From Gigaspora rosea (Eukaryota > Glomeromycota > Glomeromycetes > Diversisporales > Gigasporaceae): 64,000 nt of DNA. Shown here piece after piece: positions 46,138 through 57,120 of this stretch (its first letter is position 1; every line of letters begins with the position of its first letter). The translations under genes and the position numbers were made by a program. The stretch is taken from positions 251,858 through 315,857 of the forward strand of contig QKWP01000232.1 of assembly GCA_003550325.1 (NCBI GenBank). Reading direction: 5' to 3'. The notes under the pieces are model-generated. The model did no database searches and was not told the DNA's origin. It saw nothing but the letters and a program-made list of their open reading frames with translations.

Positions 46138-47022
46138 AAAAAAAACACTAGCTAATGGCAAAAGAAAATCATAGATTCCAATAACAAAATAGATAATACT
46201 AAACCATTATCTAAAAAAAGAACAAAATAAATATTAATATATTACTATTAAAAAAACAAAAAAAAGTGAATACAGTTCTTTTATATCAATATTAAAAAAA
46301 AAATTGAACTCACAAATAATGAAAGAATAAATATTATCTGAATTTATTTATTTTTTTAAAAAATTTTAAAATTTTGCAAAATATTGCAAAATGGATAATT
46401 ATATCTATAATACCATTTATAACATTTTATATTAAAACACTTTTTAAAATCTTAAAATTTACTAGAGAACCCTGTTGTGTTACTAACAAAAATTTGTCCT
46501 CTTGCAATTTTACTATAAATTTTAATTTTAATTTAATTTTAATTCTATAATCATAACCTAGTTAGTATTATAAAGCGTTATATATAACACATTGTTAAAT
46601 ATAATATTTCTTGCAAAATATTGCAAAATATTGCAAATTTTATAATAATATGCAAAATGATACTTCCTGAACCCCAAAAGGAAATAATTAGACAAGATGT
46701 GCATTTTTTTATTTGGCCTATTTTGCATTATTTTACAATATATTTTGAAATATTTCAAAATTTATTTTAAAATACTTCAAAAGAAATATTTTTTGAAAGA
46801 TTGCATATCATTGAAGGATTTCATATTAATCACAATTCTTTTAAAAGATTTTAGTATACAATTCTTTCAAAGATTTTATATATATTTTTTTGCTAATAAA
46901 AGTTATTTTTCTTTTTATTTTATTATTTCTGTTTGTCTCTAAGTAACTTGCAAACCCAAATGCAACATATATAGATACTTATTTATTTGTTAGTACTGAT
47001 AGGTTCGCAGCTGCTACAAACA
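46138..47022. other. no recognisable gene; GCAAAATATT repeats
   Basis: AT-rich with GCAAAATATTGCAAAATATT tandems near 46375 and 46610. The short Phe/Ile-rich frames here are compositional artefacts. Confidence 0.45.
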
Positions 47023-47271
47023 GGACCCCAAATATCTAATATAGTGGTTATATATTACACATTTTAGCAAAAACCTCTAAAATTTGAAAAGAAAAATAAA
47101 CTTTTTTTAAAAATAATGCTCTTAGTAAGACAAATCTACCAAAAAAAGGTTATTTAATTCTGATCACTGGATCAAAGTTATTTAAGTAAATATAGGTTTG
47201 TCAATTTTAGCAAATCAGGATGAAATTGGCCAAAATCTAGTTATGACCTATATAAGAAATGTTCAAGGTCC
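47023..47271. mobile_element. GGACCCC-type MITE, copy 2 (inverted, diverged)
   Basis: Ends GGACCCCAAATAT and ATGTTCAAGGTCC. The interior is the reverse of the 43958-44252 element (CTGATCACTGGATCAAAGTT, GAAATTGGCCAAAATCTAG). Confidence 0.65.
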
Positions 47272-48460
47272 TTTGCAAACAGTGCAAAAACTCTTGCTTG
47301 GTTATTAGATTCTGTAGTCTATAGTATTGCAAGAATCTTTTGTTTTGATGATTAAATTCTGAGTTTGCTATAAGCAATATAAAGAGCTCATATATGATAA
47401 TTAAACAAATAAAAAGAAAAATAAATTCAAAAAAAATTAAAAAAAGAAACAATAAAAGAGAAAAAGCTATTAAACCTAAATAAAATACCAAATTTAACAA
47501 AAAAAAAAAGAAACAAAATAAAAAAAAAAAAACAAAGAAAAAAACTACTCTAAGATAAGCACAAAATGCTCTATAGTTGTAACAGCTATACAAAATCCTA
47601 AAAATGATTGTTATATTCAATTATTGAATGAATAATTGTATTTAAAAAATTTTTTTATAATTAGTCATAATCAAACAAATCAAATAGTTAATCATTTTTT
47701 AATTAATTATCATCTTTAATATCATTGTTGCCTAAATCAAAATAATTTTTAATCTGTTAATATCAAAACAATCAACAAACATATCATATGCTATGTTAAA
47801 CAACAACAACCAAATACTTATTACACTGCAAATCACTCTGTGCTTATTAATATAATATTCCAAATATTGAATACTAACCCTTTGTAATTTTATAACAACA
47901 AATATACTTTGGCTTGTTTGGTTAGATCAGGCCTGTTCAAGCATTAATAATATCTAGTTTTATAGACTATAACAGAACTTTTGTTCTGGCTTAGCCAAAT
48001 ATAAGCTACAAATAAAATAGTTTAAGTTAAAGATTTATAAATTAGTTTTGGGATTAATCATACTATAACATATACAAATAATTTCTTTTAATTAATAAAA
48101 GAATTATGCCATGTTTATGTTTGTAAAAAAAAAAAAAAAAAAAACTGTATTGTAGCAATAAAGTACCACCTTATTGAACAGTAGATATTTTAAATCTAAA
48201 GATTTACTATTATCTAAATACTGTTATAAATTAAATAGGAAGCTAAAAAGTCTTTTTTTAGTAGGCTTAGATAAGCAAAATGATACAGATAGTTTAACAA
48301 AACAAAAGGTTAAAAATTCTTAAGCACCCTATAATGCAATACAATTTTTTTAAAAAATTATTATTATAAATTTTTTTATAATGTCATTTTATTAGTATCA
48401 TACTGTAGTGAGTATTAATATTTAAAAATTGAGAACTTTATAAAAGGTTGATAGAGTTAT
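47272..48460. other. no recognisable gene
   Basis: AT-rich. A 127-codon minus-strand frame at 47237-47620 is a Phe/Leu-rich translation of A-rich DNA, not a credible protein. A 22-A run starts at 48126. Confidence 0.5.
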
Positions 48461-48808
48461 AGTGTGGGATAGCAAAAATCATCCAATTTTTACATATAAA
48501 ATTTAAAAATTTGTTATAACTTTATAACAAATAATTTTAACAAAAATCTGCTTTTATAGATTGTTACTATTTGTCTAAGCTGCAATTCTTTTTGAACAGA
48601 TTTTTTATTTATTATAACTTTAAGAAGTTATAAGAGTTTAAAGCTTATATGTATTTGAAAATTTGGTATTTACTATATAAAAAAATAATTTATAAGTTTT
48701 TTTAACCAATTAAAATTTTTATATAAAATTAGACAATCAAAAATCGATTAAATATTGTAAATTTGGCACTTCATATAAAAAATTAGATGGTTTTTGCTAT
48801 TCCACACT
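48461..48808. mobile_element. 348-bp MITE with AGTGTGG..CCACACT ends
   Basis: About 31 bp of inverted terminal repeat: AGTGTGGGATAGCAAAAATC with ATCCAATTTTT, against the complement of the right end TTTTTGCTATTCCACACT. The interior is AT-rich, with inverted blocks around TTATAACTTTA. Confidence 0.7.
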
Positions 48809-49139
48809 GTATAGATATAAAGCCAAATCAAAAACTATCCAAAAAAGAGTTAGATAATTATTATGCACAAGCAAAAACAATTAGTCTGCCAAATTTTTAA
48901 GTGTAATTGATGAATTATTTTACCAAACATCAAGTAAAAGCTATCTTAAATTTTTATTTAAAGCTCTGTGATTCAAATGCCTATAAGTATTTAATTTTTA
49001 TTTTAATTGAAATAATTTTAAATTCTTATTTTTTTCATATAATATAGATAATTTTAGTATATAATAATACTATACACATACTTAATCTGGATATATATTT
49101 TTTTAAAAGAGCTCTAATAGCAACAATATTTATTGGTAT
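48809..49139. other. no recognisable gene
   Basis: AT-rich, featureless. Confidence 0.4.
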
Positions 49140-49600
49140 ATTAATAATTTGTTATATTGATAAAAGTACAACTAGCTATACATGTACTTTTGGTGCCTAA
49201 TTTAAATAGTCCATTTAAAGGTTCTATATTAGCAGCTATATCTATAACTCAACTACAGGAATTGCCTATTTAAACCCTTAAGTCCATGATTTTTTATCAA
49301 TATCTTCAGTATATATAAAATTAGGCTTTTTTCAACAAACTACCTGATTACTTTAGGGCTACTTTACCTTTCAGAAATTGTTCTACTGTTCTACTTTGTG
49401 TTCTATTTCAAGTTCTAGCCAGATTTGGTAACTGTATATTCATCAAGGCTTGTACTTGTAGTTAGATATTACCTTAAACTGCTATGATTACTATACTTGC
49501 TCTTATAAGATTTGTTCCAAGCCCACATTAACTTAACCTTTTTTGATAGTACCATCAAAGATCTTTACTTTTTTTTACGTTTAGGCTGAAGCCATGCTAG
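49140..49600 (-). repeat. retroposon-like repeat, copy 1 (empty site for GTCTGA element)
   Basis: Contains ACTTTTGGTGCCTAATTTAA, then CTTTAGGGCTACTTTACC and AGTACCATCAAAGATCTTTA. It parallels 49600-49807 plus 51951-52440, which is the same repeat split by the 2.1-kb element. Orientation is inferred from the tRNA-like heads at 52.4-52.7 kb. Confidence 0.55.
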
Positions 49601-49807
49601 CTTTATTGGGTTTTATTAATTGATAGTTTATGTACATAAACAAGAGTACAACTAGCTACATGTGCACTTTTGGTGTCTAATTTAAGTATTCCACCCACAG
49701 GTTCTATACTAGCTACTATACCTGCAGCCCGCTACAAGTGTTGTCTATTCAAAACCTTCTAATCTATATACAATCCCTATTTGTTATAAGCCAAACAAGC
49801 CTTAGGG
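49601..49807 (-). repeat. retroposon-like repeat, copy 2, left part
   Basis: Runs from GAGTACAACTAGCTACATGT to CAAGCCTTAGGG, where the GTCTGA-arm element interrupts it. It continues at 51951. Confidence 0.55.
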
Positions 49808-51950
49808 TAGTGCTCCTACAGACTGGACTCGAACCAGACTTTGAGTCTGGTCTGATTTTCGGACCGGACTCAGACTTTTATATTCAGACTTTTTAGTCAA
49901 GTCTGAGTCTGGTCTGGGTCTGGTCCAAAGTCTGCAGACTGGTCTGAGTCAGAATATATTTATATGTATTTTTTGGTGCTGAACAAGTTTACTTAGTGCA
50001 TTTTGTTAGAATAAATTAGTAAAATTTTATGAATCATAAGATTTTATAGAATTTTATTAATAAAATTCTATAAAATCTTATAATTCACAAATTTTTATTA
50101 ATTAATTCTAACAAAATGCACTAAGTAAACTTGTTCAGCACCTAAAAATACATTAAATCGGCAGGGTTGTTTTTATTTTACTTGAAATTTGGAGAAAAGA
50201 TGCATAATTTTGGATTTTTGATCAAAAAAGTCAAATTTAAGCATCTTTTCTCCAAATTTCAAGTAAAATAAAAACAACCCTGCCGATTTAATGTATTTTT
50301 AGGTGCTGAACAAGTTTACTTATTGCATTTTGTTAGAATTAATTAATAAAAATTTGTGAATTATAAGATTTTATAGAATTTTACTAATAAAATTCTATAA
50401 AATCTTATGATTCACAAAATTTTACTAATTAATTCTAACTTAATGCACTAAGTAAACTTGTTCAGCACCTAAAAATACATTAAATCGGCAGGGTTGTTTT
50501 TATTTTACTTGAAATTTGGAGAAAAGATGCATAATTTTGGATTTTTGATCAAAAAAGTCAAATTTAAGCATCTTTTCTCCAAATTTCAAGTAAAATAAAA
50601 ACAATCCTGCCAATTTAATGTATTTTTAGGTGCTGAACAAGTTTACTTAGTGCATTAAGTTAGAAATAATTAGTAAAATTTTGTGAATCATAAGATTTTA
50701 TAGAATTTTATTAGTAAAATTCTATAAATTCTTAAAATTCACAAATTTTTATTAATTAATTCTAAAAAATGCAATAAGTAAACTTGTTCAGCACCTAAAT
50801 ATACATTAAATTGGCAGAGTTGTTTTTATTTTACTTGAAATTTGGAGAAAAGATGCATAATATTGGATTTTTGATCAAAAAAGTCAAATTTAAGCATCTT
50901 TCTCCAAATTTCAAGTAAAATAAAAACAACCTGCTGATTTAGTGTATTTTTAGGTGCTGAACAAGTTTACTTAGTGCAGTTTGTTAGAATTAATTAGTAA
51001 AAATAATTTGTGAACCATAAGATTTTATAGAATTTTATTAATAAAATTCTATAAAATCTTATAATTCATAACATTTTACTAATTAATTCTAACAAAATGC
51101 ACTAAGTAAACTTGTTCAGCACATAAAAATACATTAAATCGGAAGGGTTGTTTTTATTTTAATTGAAATTTGGAGAAAAGTTGCTTAAATTTGACTTTTT
51201 TGATCAAAAATCCAATATTATGCATCTTTTCTCCAAATTTCAAGTAAAATAAAAATAACCCTGCCAATTTAATGTATTTTTAGGTGCTGAACAAGTTTAC
51301 TTATTGCATCTTGTTAGAATAAATTAATAAAAATTTGTTAATTTTAAGAATTTATAGAATTTTACTAATAAATTCTATAAAATCTTAAGATTCACAAAAT
51401 TTACTAATTATTTCTAACTTAATGCACTAGGTAAACTTGTTCAGCACTAAAAATACATCAAATCGGTGGGGTTGCATTTATTTTACTTGAAATTTGGAGA
51501 TAAGATGTTAAAATTTGTCTTTTTTGATCAAAAATCCAAAATTGTTCATCAAATCTCTAAATTACAAGTAAAATAAAAACAAAACAGCCATTTTGATACA
51601 TGTTTAGGTGCTGAACAAGTTTACTTAGTGCATTTTGTTAGAATTAATTAATAAATATTTGTGAATTATAAGATTTTATAAAATTTTATTAATAAAATTC
51701 TATAAAATCTTATGATTCATAAAATTTTACTAATTTATTCTAACAAAATGCACTAAGTAAACTTGTTCAGCGCCAAAAAATACATATAAATATTCGGACT
51801 CAGACCAGTCTGCAGACTTTGGACCAGATCCGGACTGGACCTGGACTCATAGTTGAGTCTGAGTCTGGTCTGAAGTCTGAAATTGGTAAAATTTAGAGTC
51901 TGAGTCTGGTCTGATCCAGGACCGGACCCAGACCGGACCTAGGAGCACTA
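49808..51950. mobile_element. hAT-like element with GTCTGA arms and alternating palindrome core
   Basis: Ends TAGTGCTCCTA and TAGGAGCACTA are perfect inverted repeats, flanked by the 8-bp duplication CCTTAGGG (49800-49807 and 51951-51958). Each arm, of 130-170 bp, is packed with GTCTGAGTCTGGTC-type motifs in both orientations. The core (about 49970-51780) alternates two palindromes. P1 is bounded by GCTGAACAAGTTTACTTAG and its complement, about 160 bp. P2 is centred on TTTGATCAAAAAAGTCAAA and bounded by ACCTAAAAATACATTAAATC and its complement, about 170 bp. About five rounds have a period near 325 bp. No coding frame. Sizes and arms suggest a foldback-type non-autonomous hAT element. Confidence 0.9.
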
Positions 51951-51958
51951 CCTTAGGG

Positions 51959-52430
51959 CTAATTTACCTTGCAGGCAATCAGTACTAGTTAAGCAACTCC
52001 ATTCCATTTTTGGCATCACCCAGATTTTTAGTAACTGACATATCTGCATTATACTGACACTTGCAGTCCAGTACCACTCTGAACTACTAGGCACATTTCT
52101 TGCCCTTATAAGGTTCCTTCTAATCCTAGTACTGATCTTATTGCGGTAGCACCATGAAAACTATACTCTATCTTTTTATTTGAGACTTTTAAATGAGTTT
52201 TAGTTTTTTCAGTTTCTTGTATTTTTCAGTATAACAAATACTATTGTGCTCGAAAGCTCCAATTCAAGATAGTGAAACCAAGGTTACAGATTTCTTATCC
52301 AACTAATATTGAGCCACAGTTACTGCAACACTGGCCTAATTTTATTATCATCACCAGTGGGATTTAAACTTTCAATCTGCCACTTGGAGTAACAACATAG
52401 CTATTTCTCTAGATCATCACATCTTTATCA
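51959..52430 (-). mobile_element. tRNA-derived SINE-like unit, copy 1
   Basis: Read on the minus strand from about 52424: GATGTGATGATCTAGAG (A-box-like), an anticodon-arm-like block (GTTGTTACTCCAAGTGGCAG), and a B-box-like AAGTTTAAATCCCA, followed by a body (TTGGTTTCACTATCTTGAAT). The head would fold roughly like a tRNA with a degraded T arm. A second unit follows in tandem. Confidence 0.55.
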
Positions 52431-52439
52431 AAGATCTTT

Positions 52440-52698
52440 ACTATCTTCAAACTTGGGACTTGCCAAACAGATTTCTGTTTTTTGGCTTCTTGTATTTGTC
52501 TGTATAACAATTATACAATTGCACCTGAAAGTTCTCATTTGAGATAGTAGGACCTAGGCTATAGGTTATAAATCCAACTGATTGCGAGCCACAATTACTA
52601 GAACACAGATCTTAATTTCAAAGTATTACCAGTAGGATTAGAACCCTTAATCTGCTGCTTGGAGTAACAATATAGCAACTTTTTTATATTGACACACC
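52440..52698 (-). mobile_element. tRNA-derived SINE-like unit, copy 2
   Basis: The minus strand from about 52698 reads GGTGTGTCAATATAAAAAAG, GTTGTTACTCCAAGCAGCAG and a B-box-like GGGTTCTAATCCTA. The body is parallel to copy 1 (CCTACTATCTCAAATGAGAA, ACAAATACAAGAAGCCAAAA). The two copies are in tandem, same orientation. Confidence 0.6.
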
Positions 52699-53690
52699 CC
52701 TTAACCTAAATGTGTATTGAGAAACTATTTTGAACAATATATAAAAATATAAATATTTCTATTGGTAATAGAAATATATACAATTATTCTGGGTGAAAGT
52801 TATTGATTCAAATTTTAAAAAATTCTAAATATTCTGATTTAATTGTTATATCAATTACAAGATATTAGTTATTGCAAAGTTTAGTAGCCTATAGTTATCC
52901 TAGATCAACTATGCAACAAAAAGGATTAGAAATTTTTTAATGTATTAATATTAACTGCAAATAGATTATATCAAAAGATAAATAAAAATCAAACTAAAAA
53001 ACAAGATAGAATTAATTTGCAAAAAAATCTAAGAGATTGTATGGAGATTTTATCTTAGCAAGCAGTTATTCTTAACTACTATATAAAATATTTGAATTAC
53101 TATTACAAGATACATCTAAATTACATTCAAAAAGCTGTTTGAATCTTCACAAAATCCATTATATCAACTCAATCAAAATGATAATTGAGAAAATAAAAAC
53201 AATAAAGAAGCATTAGAAAATTTTTTTTCTGAAAATATATTTAATAATTGCATATTCAATTTTGAATCATTATAAATATTTTTAGTATTTGCATAAATAT
53301 TATAGTACTTCTTTAGTATTATAACGGGAATATAATATTTCCAGAGCTATTATTTTATAAAATATAGTAGTTATTTTAACAGTAATATGATTTGTCACAC
53401 AAATCACTAAAATAAAATTTTGAGTAATCAACATCCATATAATAGATATATAAAATAGTAAATTGCAATCGTAGACTTTTTTAATCACTATTTTTAGGGT
53501 TTTATTAAAAAAACTGTATTCATAAAACTAGATATAACTGCTTATCTATACAAATACTTTATTGATTTGTAGCTTTAACCAAGAAAAAAATAAAGCCAAA
53601 AAGATCATGCCTTCAAAAATAGTTATTTGTTCTATTTTATATAATACTTGCAATGCAATCAAACTTTCTTGCTTTAAGCAAAAATCTATA
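52699..53690. other. no recognisable gene
   Basis: AT-rich, no repeats or credible frames. Confidence 0.4.
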
Positions 53691-54393
53691 TACCATATTT
53701 TCGCGAAATAATGCACCCTGGCGCATTATTTTGGGTATAGGCGCATTATTTAGAGTACGCACCTGGTGTTATTTTGAGACATATATTGATTTTTTTGTCA
53801 AATCAGATTTTCCAAATTTTCTGTTGAGCTCGATTTTCTAAATAAAGCAATGTGTTTTATAGATGCATATAAAACTTGTATTTTGTAATTTAATACTATT
53901 TTAGATATGTGAGCATAAACTGAAACAACATGTATATACGTACATACTGTACATTATAGGATTAGTTCCGGGTTATCATTATCAAGTTTTCTTTTTCTTT
54001 TTTTTTCTAAGTTGGCGTTCTTCAGCTTAATTTAGATATACCATTAGCAAATAGCAAATAACTTTTGAACTTATTCATTGTATTACTATACCAAATGTAA
54101 AAAAGAATTTAAAGCGAAGTTAAGCAGAAAATAGTTTGGCTTAGTATCAAAGAAGAGTCAAATACTGTACTATAGAGCAAATAATCCAATAGTGGTATCT
54201 TGTATAACAAGAATTCTCAATTGTGAAAAGATATCGCTAATTTAATAATAAACGATCTTCATACTTAACAACTTTATATAGGGGCGCATTATTTTGAGAC
54301 ATGCTGGAGCATTATTTTGAAACTATATATGCTATTTTTAGGGGCCGATTTTCTAAATAACAGCCTGGCCTGTAATTTCGCGAAAATATAGTA
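53691..54393. mobile_element. 703-bp MITE with TATTTTCGCGAAAT ends
   Basis: Ends TACCATATTTTCGCGAAATA and the complement of TTTCGCGAAAATATAGTA are inverted repeats; the TCGCGA palindrome is prominent. GCGCATTATTTTG phrases recur at both sides (five or so copies). A 62-codon frame at 53653 crosses the left end and is not credible. Confidence 0.75.
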
Positions 54394-54445
54394 CTCAGCT
54401 AAGAACATAAACTTCAAGGAATGTTAAAAGAATTTAGAACTACCA

Positions 54446-54573
54446 TAAACTGCCGTATAAACAGCCTGGGTCTGGTACATTCCACCAAAAAAATTAATTA
54501 GTAAAAAAAAGAAAATTATTAGTAAAAATGAGAGGGGTGTCTAATATGTGGGGGCTGTTTATACGGCAGTTTA
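54446..54573. mobile_element. 128-bp MITE with perfect 21-bp ends
   Basis: TAAACTGCCGTATAAACAGC at the left and its exact complement at 54553-54573. The A/T-rich middle has no frame. Perfect ends suggest a young insertion. Confidence 0.85.
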
Positions 54574-54654
54574 CAGTATTATTGTTTTGGTTTGTTCATA
54601 TCCAAACCTCAACTAATATCTTAATAATCTTTATTTAAACAAATAATATATACA

Positions 54655-54760
54655 GTTAAACCTCTAAGTACACACTTTGGGATTATACTTTAGCAACGTG
54701 CACTTAGAAAATAACAAAAAAAACTGCATTTATAGAAATTAAATAAGCACTGCTAGAGGA
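54655..54760. mobile_element. left end of a pogo/Tigger-like MITE
   Basis: CAGTTAAACCTCTAAGTACA and ACGTGCACTTAG match the family starts at 31618 and 43031. No right end was found nearby. Confidence 0.5.
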
Positions 54761-55057
54761 AATGGCCATCTTCATTTTTTAATTATTTATTGATTCAATA
54801 ATTAATATAAAATAAAGGTGTCCTTTTTTCTTAGTAGCACTTATAGCACTTATAACTTGGACCAGATTTTGAGTACACTTAGAAACAGTATTAGCATTTG
54901 GACTATGTTAAATAAAAATTTCAATTGAACATGGACAAATATGGACATAGACTAATCAATATTCAAATAAATATGGACTATAAAAAAAATTCATAAAATG
55001 ATATTAACTAATAAAATTTGTGCATGTGATAATATTGGCAGTTAGCAGGTAGCACTA

Positions 55058-55597
55058 GGTGTAACTCAATTAAGTAAATCAAAACTATGTTAACAATATT
55101 AGTAATTTTACTATTATTAGGTTTCAATTGATAAATTAAAATAATTAATTAAAATATGATTTAATTATAAAGAACAAACAAATTTCTAAAAGATGTGCCT
55201 TGACATTGCACTTCTTTTTCAATTTTTTTTAGATGAAAACTCTTCGCAAAAGTCATTTCTAAACAGTTAGCTTGATTTTTTGCAAGAATTTTATTAATTT
55301 TGGACTTGTGTTGTTAAGGTCTAATTTTTTTCACTTTAACTAATTAAATTTTTAAATTTTATATGTTAATCGAAAATTCTAAAGCGTAACTTTATTCTTC
55401 AATATTTAATAAAGCTCTTGTAAAAATTTCTAGATAATTACTTGGGTTTTTGATAAATAGTATCATTTTAAAATTTATTAATTAATAAATATTTTAATAA
55501 TAATAACTTATAATGATAATTATTGATCTTTATTTGTGTAAACCGAAAAATCTGTAATATATCATAGTTTTGATTTACTTAGTTGTGTTACCACCCT
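55058..55597. mobile_element. element family X, copy 2 (uninterrupted)
   Basis: Imperfect inverted ends: GTAACTCAATTAAGTAAATC followed by AAAACTATG, against the complement TTTACTTAGTTGTGTTACCA. The interior follows 15632-16160 (AAATTTCTAAAAGATGTGCC, AGCGTAACTTTATTCTTC). It shows family X without the nested insertions. Confidence 0.75.
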
Positions 55598-56168
55598 AAG
55601 ATAGCACCATAGTACTATACGATGTACTAAATTAACTACAGAATCAGTAGTTAATTTAGTAACACAGATTTCAGTAACATTATACTAAGTTATTGATATA
55701 ATCTAATAGAAATACTTGATAAGATATAATTTGCGTGAAGTATAGGTTTTGATATAAAAAAAATAAAATTATAATTGCAAAAATGGTATAGATTATTCAC
55801 CTTTACTCCTGTATTTGTAAAAGGTATGTATAGTACAAAACCATGTAATTTGTATGAAAATGGTCTCAATACGAGGTATACTTTTAATTTAATAAATATT
55901 GTTTATGAAAATTAAAATAATACATTCCAAACAAATCTATATATAGGCTGAGATTATGTATTATTTGCTTGAGCCAATCAAATTTCAAAAAATTGCATTA
56001 TATAAATCACATTTTAAATATGAACTAAGTGCCTATATCTATTCAAAAAATATGGACAATATGAACATAGTCCATATTTGTCCATGTCCATTGGTCCATA
56101 TCTCCATGTTTATATTTGGCCAACATTGCTTAGAAAGGTTAACAAAATTTTTATAGTTTTGTATAATC
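55598..56168. other. no recognisable gene
   Basis: AT-rich. The 56041-56110 stretch has repeated CCATATTTGTCCATGTCC phrases, also seen inversely near 54940, but no gene. Confidence 0.4.
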
Positions 56169-56344
56169 TACAGTCTAACTCCTCTATAGTTACACTATTG
56201 GAATATGAAAAGTTGTAATTATAAAGAAGTGTGACTAATATAGAGGTATTTTTTATATATTTATAGATAATTAGTAAAAATAAATTTGTAATTATATTAA
56301 TTTTGTGACTATAGAGGAGGTGACTATAGAGATGTTAGACTGTA
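56169..56344. mobile_element. pogo/Tigger-like MITE, short copy
   Basis: Ends TACAGTCTAACTCCTCTATA and the complement of AGATGTTAGACTGTA. CTATAGAGGAGGTGACTATA lies near the right end. 176 bp including the bordering TA. Confidence 0.75.
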
Positions 56345-56754
56345 TTTGTAAGTATCAATTATTCTTTCAATTTTTTATAAATAGTATTTTGTTTTTGAGT
56401 TTTAAATTTGTTCAAGTTTTGCTAACTAAAATACTATTTAAGCAAGAGACCTATTTGTTATTAAAACAGTTTAATTTAATTTATTTTATATTTAATAATT
56501 GTATTATAGTAAAGTAATATTATAAATAAAGATTTAAATTGTCTTTTATTAGGCTTGATTTCAAAATTTGAATTAATAAAAATGTACTTTAAAATTTTAT
56601 TTAATGAATTATTTGAGAATTATTTTATTTGTGCTATATATTATTAAAATAATTTAATAATTCAATTAATCAAATAATAATTATAATTATTAATAATTCA
56701 GAAAGGTTTTATTACTAAATTCCACCAAGAAAAAGCACTTTGAATGGTTAAATA
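56345..56754. other. no recognisable gene
   Basis: Very AT-rich. Palindromic AATTATTAATAATT-type runs only. Confidence 0.4.
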
Positions 56755-57120
56755 TATTATTGATACTTACATCTCTGCTGATTTTTGATAATAAATAAAT
56801 TCCATATCTCATCTTTTGACCAATTCCAGTTACTAATTGAATATTCCACTAGCCCATTTCTACTAATTTTTGATAATAAATAAATGGACAACTATTCTCA
56901 TCCTATTCAACTTATTTCAGTCATCAATCTTGAATATTCCACTAGTAAGTGCATTTACCCATGTGATTTTTAATTTTTTGGCAATAAATGAAATGCTTAT
57001 TCTTGTTCCTTTTAGCATCAATTCTATTGAAATACAGTAAAGGTCAACATTAAATATCTATTAATATTATCCATCCCTGTATATTTTTAATAATAAATAT
57101 GCCTTTTATTCCTTTTTTGT
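56755..57120 (-). pseudogene. decayed Sel1-repeat array
   Basis: The minus strand shows three to four degenerate Sel1 units spaced about 115 bp, each with a FIYYQKSAEMG-like phrase (for example TTTATTATCAAAAATCAGCA) and a GIGQKMR/EKDE-like block. All frames are broken. No kinase part is seen next to it. Confidence 0.5.

Noticed and set aside
47237-47620. 127-codon Phe/Leu-rich minus-strand frame resembling a membrane protein
   Set aside because: It is translated from A-rich low-complexity DNA; no conserved motif, and composition explains the hydrophobicity.
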